Below are positions 1 to 7,819 of a stretch of DNA of 64,000 nt, piece by piece. The stretch comes from Lactococcus lactis (GTDB lineage: Bacteria > Bacillota > Bacilli > Lactobacillales > Streptococcaceae). The notes under the pieces are model-generated. The model ran no database searches, was not told where the DNA came from, and worked only from the letters and a program-made list of their open reading frames with translations. The stretch covers positions 1,984,001 to 2,048,000 of the forward strand of contig NZ_CP118969.1 in the NCBI RefSeq assembly GCF_029023865.1. Reading direction: 5' to 3'. The position numbers and the translations under genes were made by a program. How positions within the stretch are numbered: position 1 is the first letter of the stretch; every line of letters starts with the position of its first letter.

Positions 1-1
1 T

Positions 2-589
2 GAATCTGCAAATCTGGATAATTTCCATTTGTTTGTTGCCCAAGGGACTCAATATTATGCTCACAAAGATGGCGAATGGAAACAGGTCTTCAATTACGCT
101 TTAACTGATGAACAAGCTAACGCAATTATGGGTGCACTTGAAAAAGCTGCTAAAGAGCTTGGACATTGGGATGAATCTGTTCTTGCCCCTGGTGATGAAA
201 TTAATGAAAATCGTGAATCGATGATTGCTTACTCAGCAATCGGTCAAAAAGCTGGTGTTGAAGCTAAACAAGCTTGGGACCCAGACATGACAAAACGTAA
301 TGAAATTGCTAAATTGGCTAGTCAATATGCTCCAGAATTTGAATTTGAAGTTGCTGGAACAACAACTATTAACGGTTTTGTTCCAGGTCAAAATAAAGAA
401 TTTGGGATGAATCATTTGATGGAAGAACTTAATGTTACTAAAGAAGAAATTCTTTACTTTGGTGACATGACTCAACCTGGCGGAAATGATTACCCTGTTG
501 TTCAAATGGGAATTGAAACAATCACTGTTCGTGACTGGAAAGAAACTGCAGCTATTCTAAAAGCAATTATTGCGATGGAAGAAGCTTAA
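2..589 (+). CDS. HAD-superfamily sugar phosphatase, 5' end cut
   Basis: The frame is open from the first bases (codon 1 of the visible part is at 2-4), so the true start lies outside the window; TTG at 29 is only an internal codon. The visible 195 codons end in the HAD motif-4 pattern GDMTQPGGND followed by a hydrophobic strand, typical of the Cof / phosphomannomutase-like IIB HAD phosphatases (usually about 250 residues) that act on small phosphorylated sugars in the cytosol. The substrate cannot be told from sequence. A hairpin terminator follows 13 bases after the stop. Confidence 0.75.
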   Translation, partial: ESANLDNFHLFVAQGTQYYAHKDGEWKQVFNYALTDEQANAIMGALEKAAKELGHWDESVLAPGDEINENRESMIAYSAIGQKAGVEAKQAWDPDMTKRNEIAKLASQYAPEFEFEVAGTTTINGFVPGQNKEFGMNHLMEELNVTKEEILYFGDMTQPGGNDYPVVQMGIETITVRDWKETAAILKAIIAMEEA

Positions 590-601
590 TTTTCCACTGA
601 T

Positions 602-631
602 AAAAAGCTGTCACTACTGACAGCTTTTTTC
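602..631 (+). terminator. Rho-independent terminator
   Basis: Stem AAAAGCTGTCA / TGACAGCTTTT with a CTAC loop and a run of Ts, just after the HAD gene. It contains the CTGTCA/TGACAG core that recurs across this chromosome. Confidence 0.85.
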
Positions 632-697
632 TTTTGCTGACAGAAAATATTATTGAAGATTTTAAACTACAGAATGGCTTTTCATCCTTTAGTCCTA

Positions 698-726
698 TTG
701 AAATTCATCTGAATTTTAGGTAAAAT
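698..726 (+). promoter_or_regulatory. Promoter of yidC2
   Basis: TTGAAA and TAAAAT separated by 17 bases, placed about 35 bases before the TTG start of the insertase gene. Confidence 0.6.
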
Positions 727-763
727 AGATGAGTATGTTTAATTTATAGAAGGTGAACTTATA

Positions 764-1726
764 TTGAAAAATTTGAAAAAGAAATTAACATTGACTGGTT
801 TAATGACAGCCGGATTGTTATTCCTATCTGGCTGTGTTCAAACACACGTTGTTGATGGAGTCCGCGTTCCAACCGAAGCAGCTACTCATGGAATTACCTA
901 TAATTTTTTGGTTCGTCCAATGTCTGCTTTTGTTGACTTATTCGCTAATAACTTGCACATGGGTTATGGTTGGGGAATTATTTTTGTTACTCTGATTATC
1001 CGTTTTCTCATCTTGCCTTTAGGTTTGAATCAAGCCTACAAATCAACTTATATGCAAGAAAAAATGGCTTATCTTGCTCCTGGATTTGCTCCTTTGCAAG
1101 AACGACTCAAAAAAGCACAAACTCCTGAAGAAAAAATGGCAGCTCAACAAGCATTGATGGCAGCCCAAAAAGATAATGGAATTAACATGCTTTCATCAAT
1201 TGGTTGCTTACCAATGTTGATTCAATGGCCTTTCTTTATCGCTCTTTATAATGCTGCAGCCTATACAACGGGAATTTCAAGTTCAACATTTTATGGGATT
1301 CCTTTAGGACATCCAAGTGTGGTCTTGGTTATTATCTCTGGGGTGCTTTACTTCATCCAAACCTGGATTTCAACTTTGTCAATGACCCCTGAACAAAAGA
1401 AATCAGGAATGGCAATGTTGATTATGAGTCCGGCAATGATTGTTGTCTTCTCATTCATGTCACCTGCTGGAGTAGCACTTTATTGGGCAGTTGGTGGTTT
1501 TGTTATTGTTATCCAACAAATCATCATTACCTTCATCATGAAACCAAGAATGCGCCGTCGTATTGATGAAGAATTTACAAAAAATCCTCCAAAAATCAAT
1601 AATGAAGGTCTCAAAGATGTTACACCTACTTCTGTTCAAGAAAATTTCAAAGAAATCACAAGTGAACGCAATGAAAAGGAACGTAAATCTGGCGGACGAA
1701 ATGCTGGTAAACAAAATCGTAAGTAA
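764..1726 (+). CDS. yidC: Membrane protein insertase YidC/OxaA, lipoprotein type
   Basis: 320 residues. The N-terminus is a lipoprotein signal (KKK, hydrophobic core, lipobox LSGC, Cys at about residue 24), followed by a YidC core with about five membrane segments and a basic tail (MKPRMRRR then a Lys/Arg-rich end) that can contact ribosomes. Gram-positive cocci usually carry two such insertases; the long basic tail suggests the YidC2 type, by inference. It inserts membrane proteins with or without Sec. The start is TTG, supported by AAGGTG eight bases upstream; no ATG lies near. Monocistronic, with its own promoter and terminator. Confidence 0.9.
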   Translation: MKNLKKKLTLTGLMTAGLLFLSGCVQTHVVDGVRVPTEAATHGITYNFLVRPMSAFVDLFANNLHMGYGWGIIFVTLIIRFLILPLGLNQAYKSTYMQEKMAYLAPGFAPLQERLKKAQTPEEKMAAQQALMAAQKDNGINMLSSIGCLPMLIQWPFFIALYNAAAYTTGISSSTFYGIPLGHPSVVLVIISGVLYFIQTWISTLSMTPEQKKSGMAMLIMSPAMIVVFSFMSPAGVALYWAVGGFVIVIQQIIITFIMKPRMRRRIDEEFTKNPPKINNEGLKDVTPTSVQENFKEITSERNEKERKSGGRNAGKQNRK

Positions 1727-1752
1727 TTTTTACTGACAAGATATAAAAAAAT

Positions 1753-1791
1753 AAAAAGTCACTGATAAAATTTCTGTCAGTGATTTTTTTA
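1753..1791 (+). terminator. Terminator after yidC
   Basis: TCACTGA ... TCAGTGA stem followed by seven Ts; the A-run on the other side could also serve the convergent ABC gene. Confidence 0.75.
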
Positions 1792-1850
1792 TTTATTGAA
1801 TCAATAATTTCTTGTTCAGATTAAAATGAGAGTTCTGTCAGTAACTTTTC

Positions 1851-2771
1851 TTATATATTATAGCGTGTATGCTTAAAAAATATCAACATTCCTCCAGTAA
1901 GAATAATTAAAAGATAAGTCACAAATAGCACTAAAATAAATAAAGGAGAGATTTGGGTCATTGAAAGAGGTGGCACACCTAGATGGTTACCAAATGGTGC
2001 AAAAATATTTAATGTCATATTACTCCAATCGAAGCAACCAGTATTTGGTAAGATAAATAAATAAATCATAAAAGCACTCCCTATCAGGTTTGCTCGTTTA
2101 CTGGCTAAAGTTAACGCAAAACACATCATTGCTAATGCTAATCCAATCATAAAGCTAAAAAATAGTAAATAAAAACTATCTGAATTAATAAGGGGATACA
2201 ATGATTGCCCATATTCTCCAGCATTTTCAGACTTAAAGAATAAGTGTAAAATTTCACCAGAACAAGCTGCCAAACTAAAAATAAGCAAATACATTACAAT
2301 TAATGATACAACTAATCCAACAGATTTTCCTAATAAAATTATCTTCCAACTCTGTTGCCCAAGTCTCCTTTTGAAGGTTCCAAATTTATAATCATAGTTT
2401 GCAACAAGTACTCCAAAGAAACCAGCAAGTAAAGAAATAATTGTCATACCATAAGCTTTAAATATGAATTGTGGAAATCCCACAAAACTGATTGCTTGGT
2501 TGGCTTGATTTAATTGCTCATAATCATAGCGAGTGGCATTATTAAGTATAGATTGATTGCCATTATTAGAAATAGAATAATCTTTATGAATATTTTTTTG
2601 AAAATTAATATCTGATTGTTTGTCCTCCATAAAAAGACTCTCAGCTCCTTTTAAATTAAGGATTGCTTGGAATGTGCCTAAAATCAATAAGCCGATTATT
2701 ATTCCAAAAATTACTAGATAAATTTTGGATTTGGTAAGATAGAAAAGCTCTTTAATTAAAGTTATTTTCAT
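1851..2771 (-). CDS. ABC transporter permease, probable exporter
   Basis: 306 residues with an N-terminal membrane segment, a soluble extracytoplasmic stretch at about 45-95, then five or six hydrophobic segments, the layout of ABC-2 type permeases. It overlaps the ATPase gene by 20 bases, so the two are translated together and presumably form one exporter. The neighbouring secreted small protein suggests export of, or immunity to, that product. Its cargo is unknown and no closer family was recognised. Confidence 0.7.
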   Translation of the reverse strand: MKITLIKELFYLTKSKIYLVIFGIIIGLLILGTFQAILNLKGAESLFMEDKQSDINFQKNIHKDYSISNNGNQSILNNATRYDYEQLNQANQAISFVGFPQFIFKAYGMTIISLLAGFFGVLVANYDYKFGTFKRRLGQQSWKIILLGKSVGLVVSLIVMYLLIFSLAACSGEILHLFFKSENAGEYGQSLYPLINSDSFYLLFFSFMIGLALAMMCFALTLASKRANLIGSAFMIYLFILPNTGCFDWSNMTLNIFAPFGNHLGVPPLSMTQISPLFILVLFVTYLLIILTGGMLIFFKHTRYNI

Positions 2772-3393
2772 AAATTTTTTTCAAACCTCCTTTATCCACC
2801 TTTAAAATTTTTTTATTTTTTATCACATATAAATCATCAATAATCTCTTCATAAAACTCAAATTGATGACCTGTTAATAAAATAATTTTCTCGTTTTTTG
2901 ACCTGATAAGGTCTTCCTTAAGAATATTTAAACTCTCATAATCCAATCCATTTGTCACTTCATCCATCATCGTTAAAGAAGGTTCTAATAAGTTCCATAT
3001 AATCAATGATAATCTTTTCCCTTCACCAAGAGAATAGGTTGATACCCGTTTTGACAGTCTTTCTTCTGAAAGATACCGTTGAGCTCTCTTTTCAATTGTC
3101 AATTTAGAATATCTAAAATTTGTAAAAAAAAGAATATTGTCCATTCCAGTTAGATTTTTATAGAGTTCTAAATTATCAAATAGGACATATGTATCATTAT
3201 TTTTAGCTGAATTATTTATAAGGCCTTGGCTCGCATGCAGACTTCCTAAAATAAGTTTCAATAGTGTTGTCTTCCCTCTACCGTTTGGTGCCATAATAAA
3301 CGAGATTTTACCCTCTGTGAAAGAAACCGTTGTATTCTCAAAAATATTTTGTGTTTTGAAATTAAAAGATAAATTTTGAATGTCAATTTCCAT
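2752..3393 (-). CDS. ABC transporter ATPase
   Basis: 213 residues, a short single-domain ATPase. Walker A reads GRGKTTLL (about 37-45, with N-G-R-G in place of the usual G-x-S-G), a signature-like SLGEG (about 122), and Walker B with MDEVTNG. The signature has SLGEG rather than LSGGQ, so the protein is divergent but should still hydrolyse ATP. SD is TAAAGGAGAA before ATG. Partner of the following permease; preceded by a hairpin that may dampen read-through from the secreted-protein gene. Confidence 0.8.
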   Translation of the reverse strand: MEIDIQNLSFNFKTQNIFENTTVSFTEGKISFIMAPNGRGKTTLLKLILGSLHASQGLINNSAKNNDTYVLFDNLELYKNLTGMDNILFFTNFRYSKLTIEKRAQRYLSEERLSKRVSTYSLGEGKRLSLIIWNLLEPSLTMMDEVTNGLDYESLNILKEDLIRSKNEKIILLTGHQFEFYEEIIDDLYVIKNKKILKVDKGGLKKIYENNFN

Positions 3394-3407
3394 TTATTCT
3401 CCTTTAT

Positions 3408-3450
3408 AAAAAATATGTACACAACTAAATTTTAATCATGTACATATTTT
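3408..3450 (-). terminator. Attenuator or leaky terminator between secreted protein and ABC genes
   Basis: A 10-bp inverted repeat (AAATATGTAC / GTACATATTT) around a loop of about 23 bases is followed on the minus strand by six Ts and then, within a few bases, by the SD of the ATPase gene. This would let the first gene be made in excess over the transporter. Confidence 0.5.
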
Positions 3451-3461
3451 CACTAATATTA

Positions 3462-3869
3462 TCAATTAAATGTAGAATAGGTCCATTGACCATTTCCAAG
3501 AATAGTTGTCCGTATATACTTATTAAAACTAACTCCCACATGTCCAAATTTTCCAGCATTTATACCTGAGCCCACAGTATATTTTCCTTGATAAATTCGT
3601 CCCCAAGAACCATTTTTATTAATAAGTGAAATTCCATTTTGAGTGACCCAGTTTGTCGGAGTAAAGCTATGAGCACTCTGAAAAGCTGTAGCTGTACTAA
3701 TCGCTTTTCCATTATACTGAAAATAGACACGATCCGCCATTGTGATAATATTTAAAACAGAAATAGAAGCATTAGTTGTTTTAGTTGCCGCATTTACAGC
3801 CGGACTTAGAGCACCTGATATTCCCAGGGTGACTGCGAGAGTTACAAGAGTTTTCTTCATGAGTTTCAT
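3462..3869 (-). CDS. Secreted small protein, bacteriocin-like by context
   Basis: 135 residues with a clear Sec signal peptide (MKLMKK, hydrophobic core, cleavage after VNA at about residue 27) and a mature part of about 108 residues rich in Gly, Asn, Ser and aromatic residues, no Cys, ending in GQWTYSTFN. SD GGAGG lies seven bases before ATG. It heads an operon with an ABC exporter. I do not recognise the family. Lactococcin 972-like bacteriocins share the arrangement (Sec-signal peptide plus ABC pair) and a Gly/Tyr/Trp-rich mature part, but no diagnostic motif is visible, so bacteriocin function is inference. Confidence 0.65.
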   Translation of the reverse strand: MKLMKKTLVTLAVTLGISGALSPAVNAATKTTNASISVLNIITMADRVYFQYNGKAISTATAFQSAHSFTPTNWVTQNGISLINKNGSWGRIYQGKYTVGSGINAGKFGHVGVSFNKYIRTTILGNGQWTYSTFN

Positions 3870-3891
3870 ATTTATACCTCCATATTAAATA

Positions 3892-3920
3892 ATTAAATTG
3901 ACATTTCTTCTTTAATCCAA
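3892..3920 (-). promoter_or_regulatory. Probable promoter of the secreted-protein operon
   Basis: On the minus strand TTGGAT, 17 bases, TTTAAT, ending about 20 bases before the ATG. Both boxes are imperfect. Confidence 0.4.
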
Positions 3921-3995
3921 TTTTTCTACAAAAGCAAGAGATAATCCACTATATTCAAAAATATTCTGGATAATAACAATCATTCGTTAAGATAA

Positions 3996-4009
3996 TGATA
4001 GCGCTTTAA
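3996..4009. promoter_or_regulatory. cre-like site (CcpA)
   Basis: TGATAGCGCTTTAA differs at one position from the lactococcal cre consensus WGWAARCGYTWWMA. It lies about 75 bases upstream of the putative -35 box of the secreted-protein operon, so any role is uncertain. Confidence 0.3.
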
Positions 4010-4070
4010 TTGATTTGCTTCAATATATTTTTTGTTAACATTAAGTTTCTTTTGTATTACTTGAGGTCAA

Positions 4071-4120
4071 AAAAATACTGATTATTTTTATCAATCTCGA
4101 TAAAAATAATCAGTATTTTT
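4071..4120 (-). terminator. Strong terminator of fabI
   Basis: A near-perfect 20-bp inverted repeat (AAATACTGATTATTTTTATC and its complement) with a 6-base loop, flanked by A and T runs on both sides, so it can act in both directions. Confidence 0.85.
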
Positions 4121-4130
4121 CTCTTTATTC

Positions 4131-4883
4131 TTATGTTAAATGAACACCTTTATCAACATAAACAATATCACCAATGACCCCTGAGGCAAGCGGGCTAACA
4201 AGGAAAGCGGCAGTTTGACCAACTTCATCAATTGTTACACCAACACCATCAGCTGTACGGCTGTCAGATTCTTTAATCAAATCTTTGTAACCTGAAACTC
4301 CAGAAACCGCAAGTGTTTTAATTGCTCCTGCAGAAATTCCGTTCACATGAACACCTACATGTGCCATTTCAGCAGCAAGATAACGAACTGTAGATTCAAG
4401 AGCTGCTTTAGCAATTCCCATAACATTGTAGTTAGGAATGGCACGAACTGAACCCATGTAAGTCAAAGTTACGATACCAGAACCTTTTTTAAGCAATGGT
4501 TTTGCTGCTTTAGCAACAGCAAGCAAGCTGTAAGCTGAAATATCTTGAGCAAGGGCATAACCATCGCGAGAGATATCTGTAACATTCCCACCAAGCTCTT
4601 CTTTTTTAGAGTAAGCAATGGCATGAACAAGTCCGTCAATTTTACCGACACGTGCCTCAATTGTACCAAAAGCACGGCGAATAGATTCATCAGAAGTTAC
4701 ATCACATTCAATGAGCAAATCTTCTGGTTCAGCCAATTTAGCTAATTGTTTTTCCATTCGTTCATTTTGGTAAGTATAAATTAATGTTGCACCTTGATCT
4801 TTCATTGCTTTAGCACAGCCCCGAGCAATAGATTTATTGTTAGCAACACCCATGATAACAATTTTTTTACCTTCTAAAAACAT
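4131..4883 (-). CDS. fabI: Enoyl-[ACP] reductase (NADH)
   Basis: 250 residues, the usual FabI length. It reduces trans-2-enoyl-ACP in the last step of each fatty-acid elongation cycle. Visible features are the N-terminal nucleotide-binding motif MGVANNKSIARG (11-22) and the catalytic Tyr142, Tyr152 and Lys159 in the Y-x6-K arrangement (NYNVMGIAKA). It stands divergent to a fabZ gene, away from any larger fab cluster in this window; the pairing of an enoyl reductase with a dehydratase recalls the enterococcal fabI/fabN locus. Confidence 0.95.
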   Translation of the reverse strand: MFLEGKKIVIMGVANNKSIARGCAKAMKDQGATLIYTYQNERMEKQLAKLAEPEDLLIECDVTSDESIRRAFGTIEARVGKIDGLVHAIAYSKKEELGGNVTDISRDGYALAQDISAYSLLAVAKAAKPLLKKGSGIVTLTYMGSVRAIPNYNVMGIAKAALESTVRYLAAEMAHVGVHVNGISAGAIKTLAVSGVSGYKDLIKESDSRTADGVGVTIDEVGQTAAFLVSPLASGVIGDIVYVDKGVHLT

Positions 4884-4985
4884 AAATAAAATAAGTCCTT
4901 TTCTTTAAAATAATCAGGTTTAAGCGACTAGCAAATAAAAAAAAATAAATTTAATCACTTTACCTTTACAAGTCATATAAAAAAG

Positions 4986-5014
4986 TTGACACTCTCACAA
5001 GAAATTGATAATAT
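4986..5014 (+). promoter_or_regulatory. Promoter of fabZ with a long leader
   Basis: Consensus TTGACA, 17 bases, TAATAT. Transcription would start near 5020, leaving a leader of about 140 bases. The leader holds an inverted repeat TATCAA-AATAC-TTGATA and a five-codon reading frame starting at ATG 5095 (ATG GCT CTT TTT CCC TGA). TTGAACTGTCAA at 5072-5083 is one base longer than a FabT-type palindrome. Confidence 0.55.
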
Positions 5015-5158
5015 TAATTGTAAAAGGTTTTGTATATCAAAATACTTGATACATAAAATTTTAACTTAAAAATGTTGAACTGTCAAGTTAGAGTGATGGC
5101 TCTTTTTCCCTGATTACTCGGGCTTTTCATTAATTTTTAATAAGAAAAGGAATAAAAA

Positions 5159-5614
5159 ATGACTAAAAAATACGCTATGACTGCTACAGAAGTGATGGAA
5201 GTTATTCCGAACCGCTATCCTATCATGTTTATTGACTACGTTGATGAAATTTCTGAAAATAAAATTGTTGCAACGAAAAATGTAACGATTAACGAAGAAG
5301 TTTTTAATGGACATTTCCCTGGTAATCCAACTTTCCCTGGTGTTTTGATTCTTGAATCACTCGCTCAAGCTGGTTCAATTTTGATTCTCAAAAAAGAAGA
5401 ATTTCAAGGAAAAATGGCTTATATTGGTGGAATTGATAAAGCAAAATTCCGTCAAAAAGTCACTCCTGGTGATGTAATGAAACTTGAATTTGAAATTACA
5501 AAATTCCGTGGAAAAGTAGGAACTGCTGATGCCGCAGCTTATGTTGATGGTAAAAAAGTAACCACTTGTCAGTTCACTTTCATCGTTGATGAAGCAGCTG
5601 AACAAACAAACTAA
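5159..5614 (+). CDS. fabZ: 3-hydroxyacyl-[ACP] dehydratase
   Basis: 151 residues, hot-dog fold FabZ. Catalytic His52 and Glu66 sit in the family motif GHFPGNPTFPGVLILE. It removes water from 3-hydroxyacyl-ACP. SD AAGAAAAGGAA precedes ATG. In enterococci the homologue next to fabI (FabN) is a bifunctional dehydratase/isomerase that starts unsaturated fatty acids; whether this copy isomerises cannot be judged from sequence. Confidence 0.92.
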   Translation: MTKKYAMTATEVMEVIPNRYPIMFIDYVDEISENKIVATKNVTINEEVFNGHFPGNPTFPGVLILESLAQAGSILILKKEEFQGKMAYIGGIDKAKFRQKVTPGDVMKLEFEITKFRGKVGTADAAAYVDGKKVTTCQFTFIVDEAAEQTN

Positions 5615-5652
5615 AAAAAATTTACTGACAGTCTTTGTCAGTAAATTTTTTT
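5614..5652. terminator. Bidirectional terminator between fabZ and the M20 peptidase
   Basis: AAATTTACTGACA ... TGTCAGTAAATTT stem with A and T runs on both sides; another copy of the recurrent TTACTGACA/TGTCAGTAA inverted pair. Confidence 0.8.
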
Positions 5653-5681
5653 ATTATATACAGGATTTGTCAGTAAATATC

Positions 5682-6800
5682 TTAACTCTCCTGCATTTTT
5701 TTAATAAAGGATTGTAAAATTTCAATATGTTCTTCCAACTTTTCAAGAATAATAGATTCATTTGCAATGTGGCATTGTTCATGCTGTCCTGGTCCAAAAA
5801 CAACCGTTCTAATCCCAACATTTTCAAAAAATCCTTGATCATTAGAACCCGAAGCCGCCGTTGTTTTCGCGCCAGATAAGTCTGTCAGTAACTGAATGAA
5901 TGGAGCTTGATTATCGGTCAAAGTTGATAAAACAGGTGTCACAATATCTTCATAAGTAAAATGATACTGCACAGCTAACTCACTCATGACTTGCTCAAAT
6001 ACCTCTTCCAATTCAGGAGTTAAACGACAGTCAACCACAAGTTCAGCGAAGTCGGCTGTTTTATTAGGAGAATTTTCATCCCCAGAGAGAATTGATGTCA
6101 CTACAAAAGTTGGCAGACCAAGCTGACTATTTTTGTAAATTTTCAAGTCTTCAACGATTTGCTCAATATTTTCTAGAAAATAAGTAACCGCCCCTAAAGC
6201 GCTTTGCTGAAAATGTTCTTGTACCGAAGCATGACCAGCCTTCCCAGAAAAATGTAGCTTCATAAAATGATTTCCACGTTGCCCAATATAAATCTTCTCT
6301 AAATCAGTTGGTTCTGCAATAATGCAACAAGCTGAGTCATAGCTCCAATTTTCACTAAAATAACGAGCAAAATCTTCTGAACCCTTACCATCAAGTTCTT
6401 CGTTAGCCGTCCCCACGACCCAAATATCTTGACTTAAATCTTTACCAATAAAACTTGCAGCAGCAAGTAAGTTTCCAACATCGCCACCTTTCATATCACT
6501 CGCACCAAGTCCAAAGAGTTTTCCCTCTTCTACTCTTGCATCGGTAGGCGAAAATTTCCAGTCAGCTAAATGACCTGAAACGACAGTATCAACATGCCCA
6601 GTTAAGATAATGGCTTCTTTTTTTTGTTCTTTTTTACCTTTTGCTTTAATTTGTCCGGCGACAAAAGTTTCTTTGCGAATAACAAAATCAAATTGCTTCT
6701 CAATAAACCATTTTTCAAGAAATATTAAAATCTCTTCTTCATTTCCTGAACTTGACGGAATATTAACCAAACTTTTTAATAAGTCTACAGCTTTTTCCAT
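5682..6800 (-). CDS. M20 family metallopeptidase / deacylase (ArgE-DapE type)
   Basis: 372 residues. Zinc ligands are visible in TGHVDTV (about 68-74), the Asp of GASDMKGGD, and the EE pair of ANEELDGKG; a dimerisation insert precedes the C-terminal His motif (GPGQHEQCH). The family removes acyl groups from amino acids or cleaves short peptides (acetylornithine deacetylase, succinyl-DAP desuccinylase, carboxypeptidases); which activity applies is not clear. It follows the amino-acid binding lipoprotein by 14 bases in one operon, so a role in using imported peptides or acyl amino acids is likely. Confidence 0.85.
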   Translation of the reverse strand: MEKAVDLLKSLVNIPSSSGNEEEILIFLEKWFIEKQFDFVIRKETFVAGQIKAKGKKEQKKEAIILTGHVDTVVSGHLADWKFSPTDARVEEGKLFGLGASDMKGGDVGNLLAAASFIGKDLSQDIWVVGTANEELDGKGSEDFARYFSENWSYDSACCIIAEPTDLEKIYIGQRGNHFMKLHFSGKAGHASVQEHFQQSALGAVTYFLENIEQIVEDLKIYKNSQLGLPTFVVTSILSGDENSPNKTADFAELVVDCRLTPELEEVFEQVMSELAVQYHFTYEDIVTPVLSTLTDNQAPFIQLLTDLSGAKTTAASGSNDQGFFENVGIRTVVFGPGQHEQCHIANESIILEKLEEHIEILQSFIKKMQES

Positions 6801-6814
6801 AAATTTCCACCAAA

Positions 6815-7636
6815 CTATTTATTATTTTCAGAAAGCGTGTAGTTCTTTTGAATATCTTTATTAATTTGTCCGTTCTTCAATTCTTCTTTAATGACAGAAT
6901 TGACAACCTTTGTTAATTCATCTGAACCTTTAGGAAGTGCAACCGCTGAACCATAACTATCTTTTGGCGTTTTTACGTCCACATTAGCAATCGCTAAATC
7001 TGAATTAGCTGCGACGTAACTCTTAGCAATAAGATTTTCAATCACGGCTCCTTGAACCTGCCCCCCTTTGACTTCATTGATTTCATCGCCAATTTGTGGC
7101 AAGGCAATCTCTGTTGCTCCTTTGAATTGACTGGTTACAATGCCTTCTTGAGTTGACCCTTTTTGTGCCGCTACTTTTTTACCTTTGAAATCTTCTACTG
7201 AACGATATTTACTTAAATCAGATTTTTTCACAACTAAATAATTACTTGCTGTATAATATACATCTGAGAAATTGACAGATTTTTCACGACTAGGTTCTTT
7301 TGAAATTCCTGAAATCGCAATATCTGCTTTTCCTGTATTTAAACTAGCTAAAACATTGTTAAAGTCCATGCTTTCAATTTTCACTTTAACCCCTAGTTTT
7401 TTACCAATAGCATTGGCCAAATCAACATCAGAACCCACGATTGTATTCTTGCCATCTTTAATAATTTGAAATTCAAAGGGTGGATAATCTGGAGATAAAG
7501 CAACTTTCAATACGCCAGCTTTTTTTACTTTATCCACTTGATTAGTAGCCGATTTTCCATTTCCGCAAGCTGCTAATGTTGCTACTGCGGCCAAACCGAC
7601 CATTCCCAATGCTAATTTTTTCATCTTCTTGTTCAT
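6815..7636 (-). CDS. Amino-acid ABC transporter substrate-binding lipoprotein
   Basis: 273 residues, family-3 solute-binding protein with lipoprotein signal MNKKMKKLALG and lipobox TLAAC. The motifs GVLKVALSPDYPPFEF and GSDVDLANAIG are those of polar amino-acid binders. An upstream ATG at 7678 is rejected because it lies outside the transcript: the promoter's -10 box is at 7670-7675, and AGAGG stands before 7636. No permease or ATPase gene is adjacent, so it must work with a transporter encoded elsewhere. Cotranscribed with the M20 peptidase. Confidence 0.9.
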   Translation of the reverse strand: MNKKMKKLALGMVGLAAVATLAACGNGKSATNQVDKVKKAGVLKVALSPDYPPFEFQIIKDGKNTIVGSDVDLANAIGKKLGVKVKIESMDFNNVLASLNTGKADIAISGISKEPSREKSVNFSDVYYTASNYLVVKKSDLSKYRSVEDFKGKKVAAQKGSTQEGIVTSQFKGATEIALPQIGDEINEVKGGQVQGAVIENLIAKSYVAANSDLAIANVDVKTPKDSYGSAVALPKGSDELTKVVNSVIKEELKNGQINKDIQKNYTLSENNK

Positions 7637-7669
7637 CCTTAAACCTCTTTTATAAATAGAATAAGTATA

Positions 7670-7697
7670 ATTATACATTTTAAAATTATTTTGTCAA
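7670..7697 (-). promoter_or_regulatory. Promoter of the binding-protein / M20 operon
   Basis: TTGACA, 16 bases, TATAAT, both perfect; transcript start near 7663. It fixes the start codon of the downstream gene at 7636. Confidence 0.8.
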
Positions 7698-7780
7698 GGA
7701 TTTTTGCATATTTATATTATAATTATTTAAAAAACAAAGATTTTCAGATAAAAAATGTACTTTTATACTTAAGTAAAAAT

Positions 7781-7807
7781 AAAAATTCACTCATTGAGTG
7801 AATTTTT
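7781..7807 (-). terminator. Terminator of uvrB
   Basis: Perfect palindrome AAAAATTCACTCA / TGAGTGAATTTTT right after the uvrB stop; symmetric, so usable from either side. Confidence 0.8.
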
Positions 7808-7819
7808 ATTAATTATTAA

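Noticed and set aside
5072-5083. FabT operator
   Set aside because: TTGAACTGTCAA has a four-base centre where FabT sites have three; kept only as a remark.
6610-6864. Plus-strand frame opposite the M20 peptidase
   Set aside because: It is the complement of a well-supported gene, with no SD.
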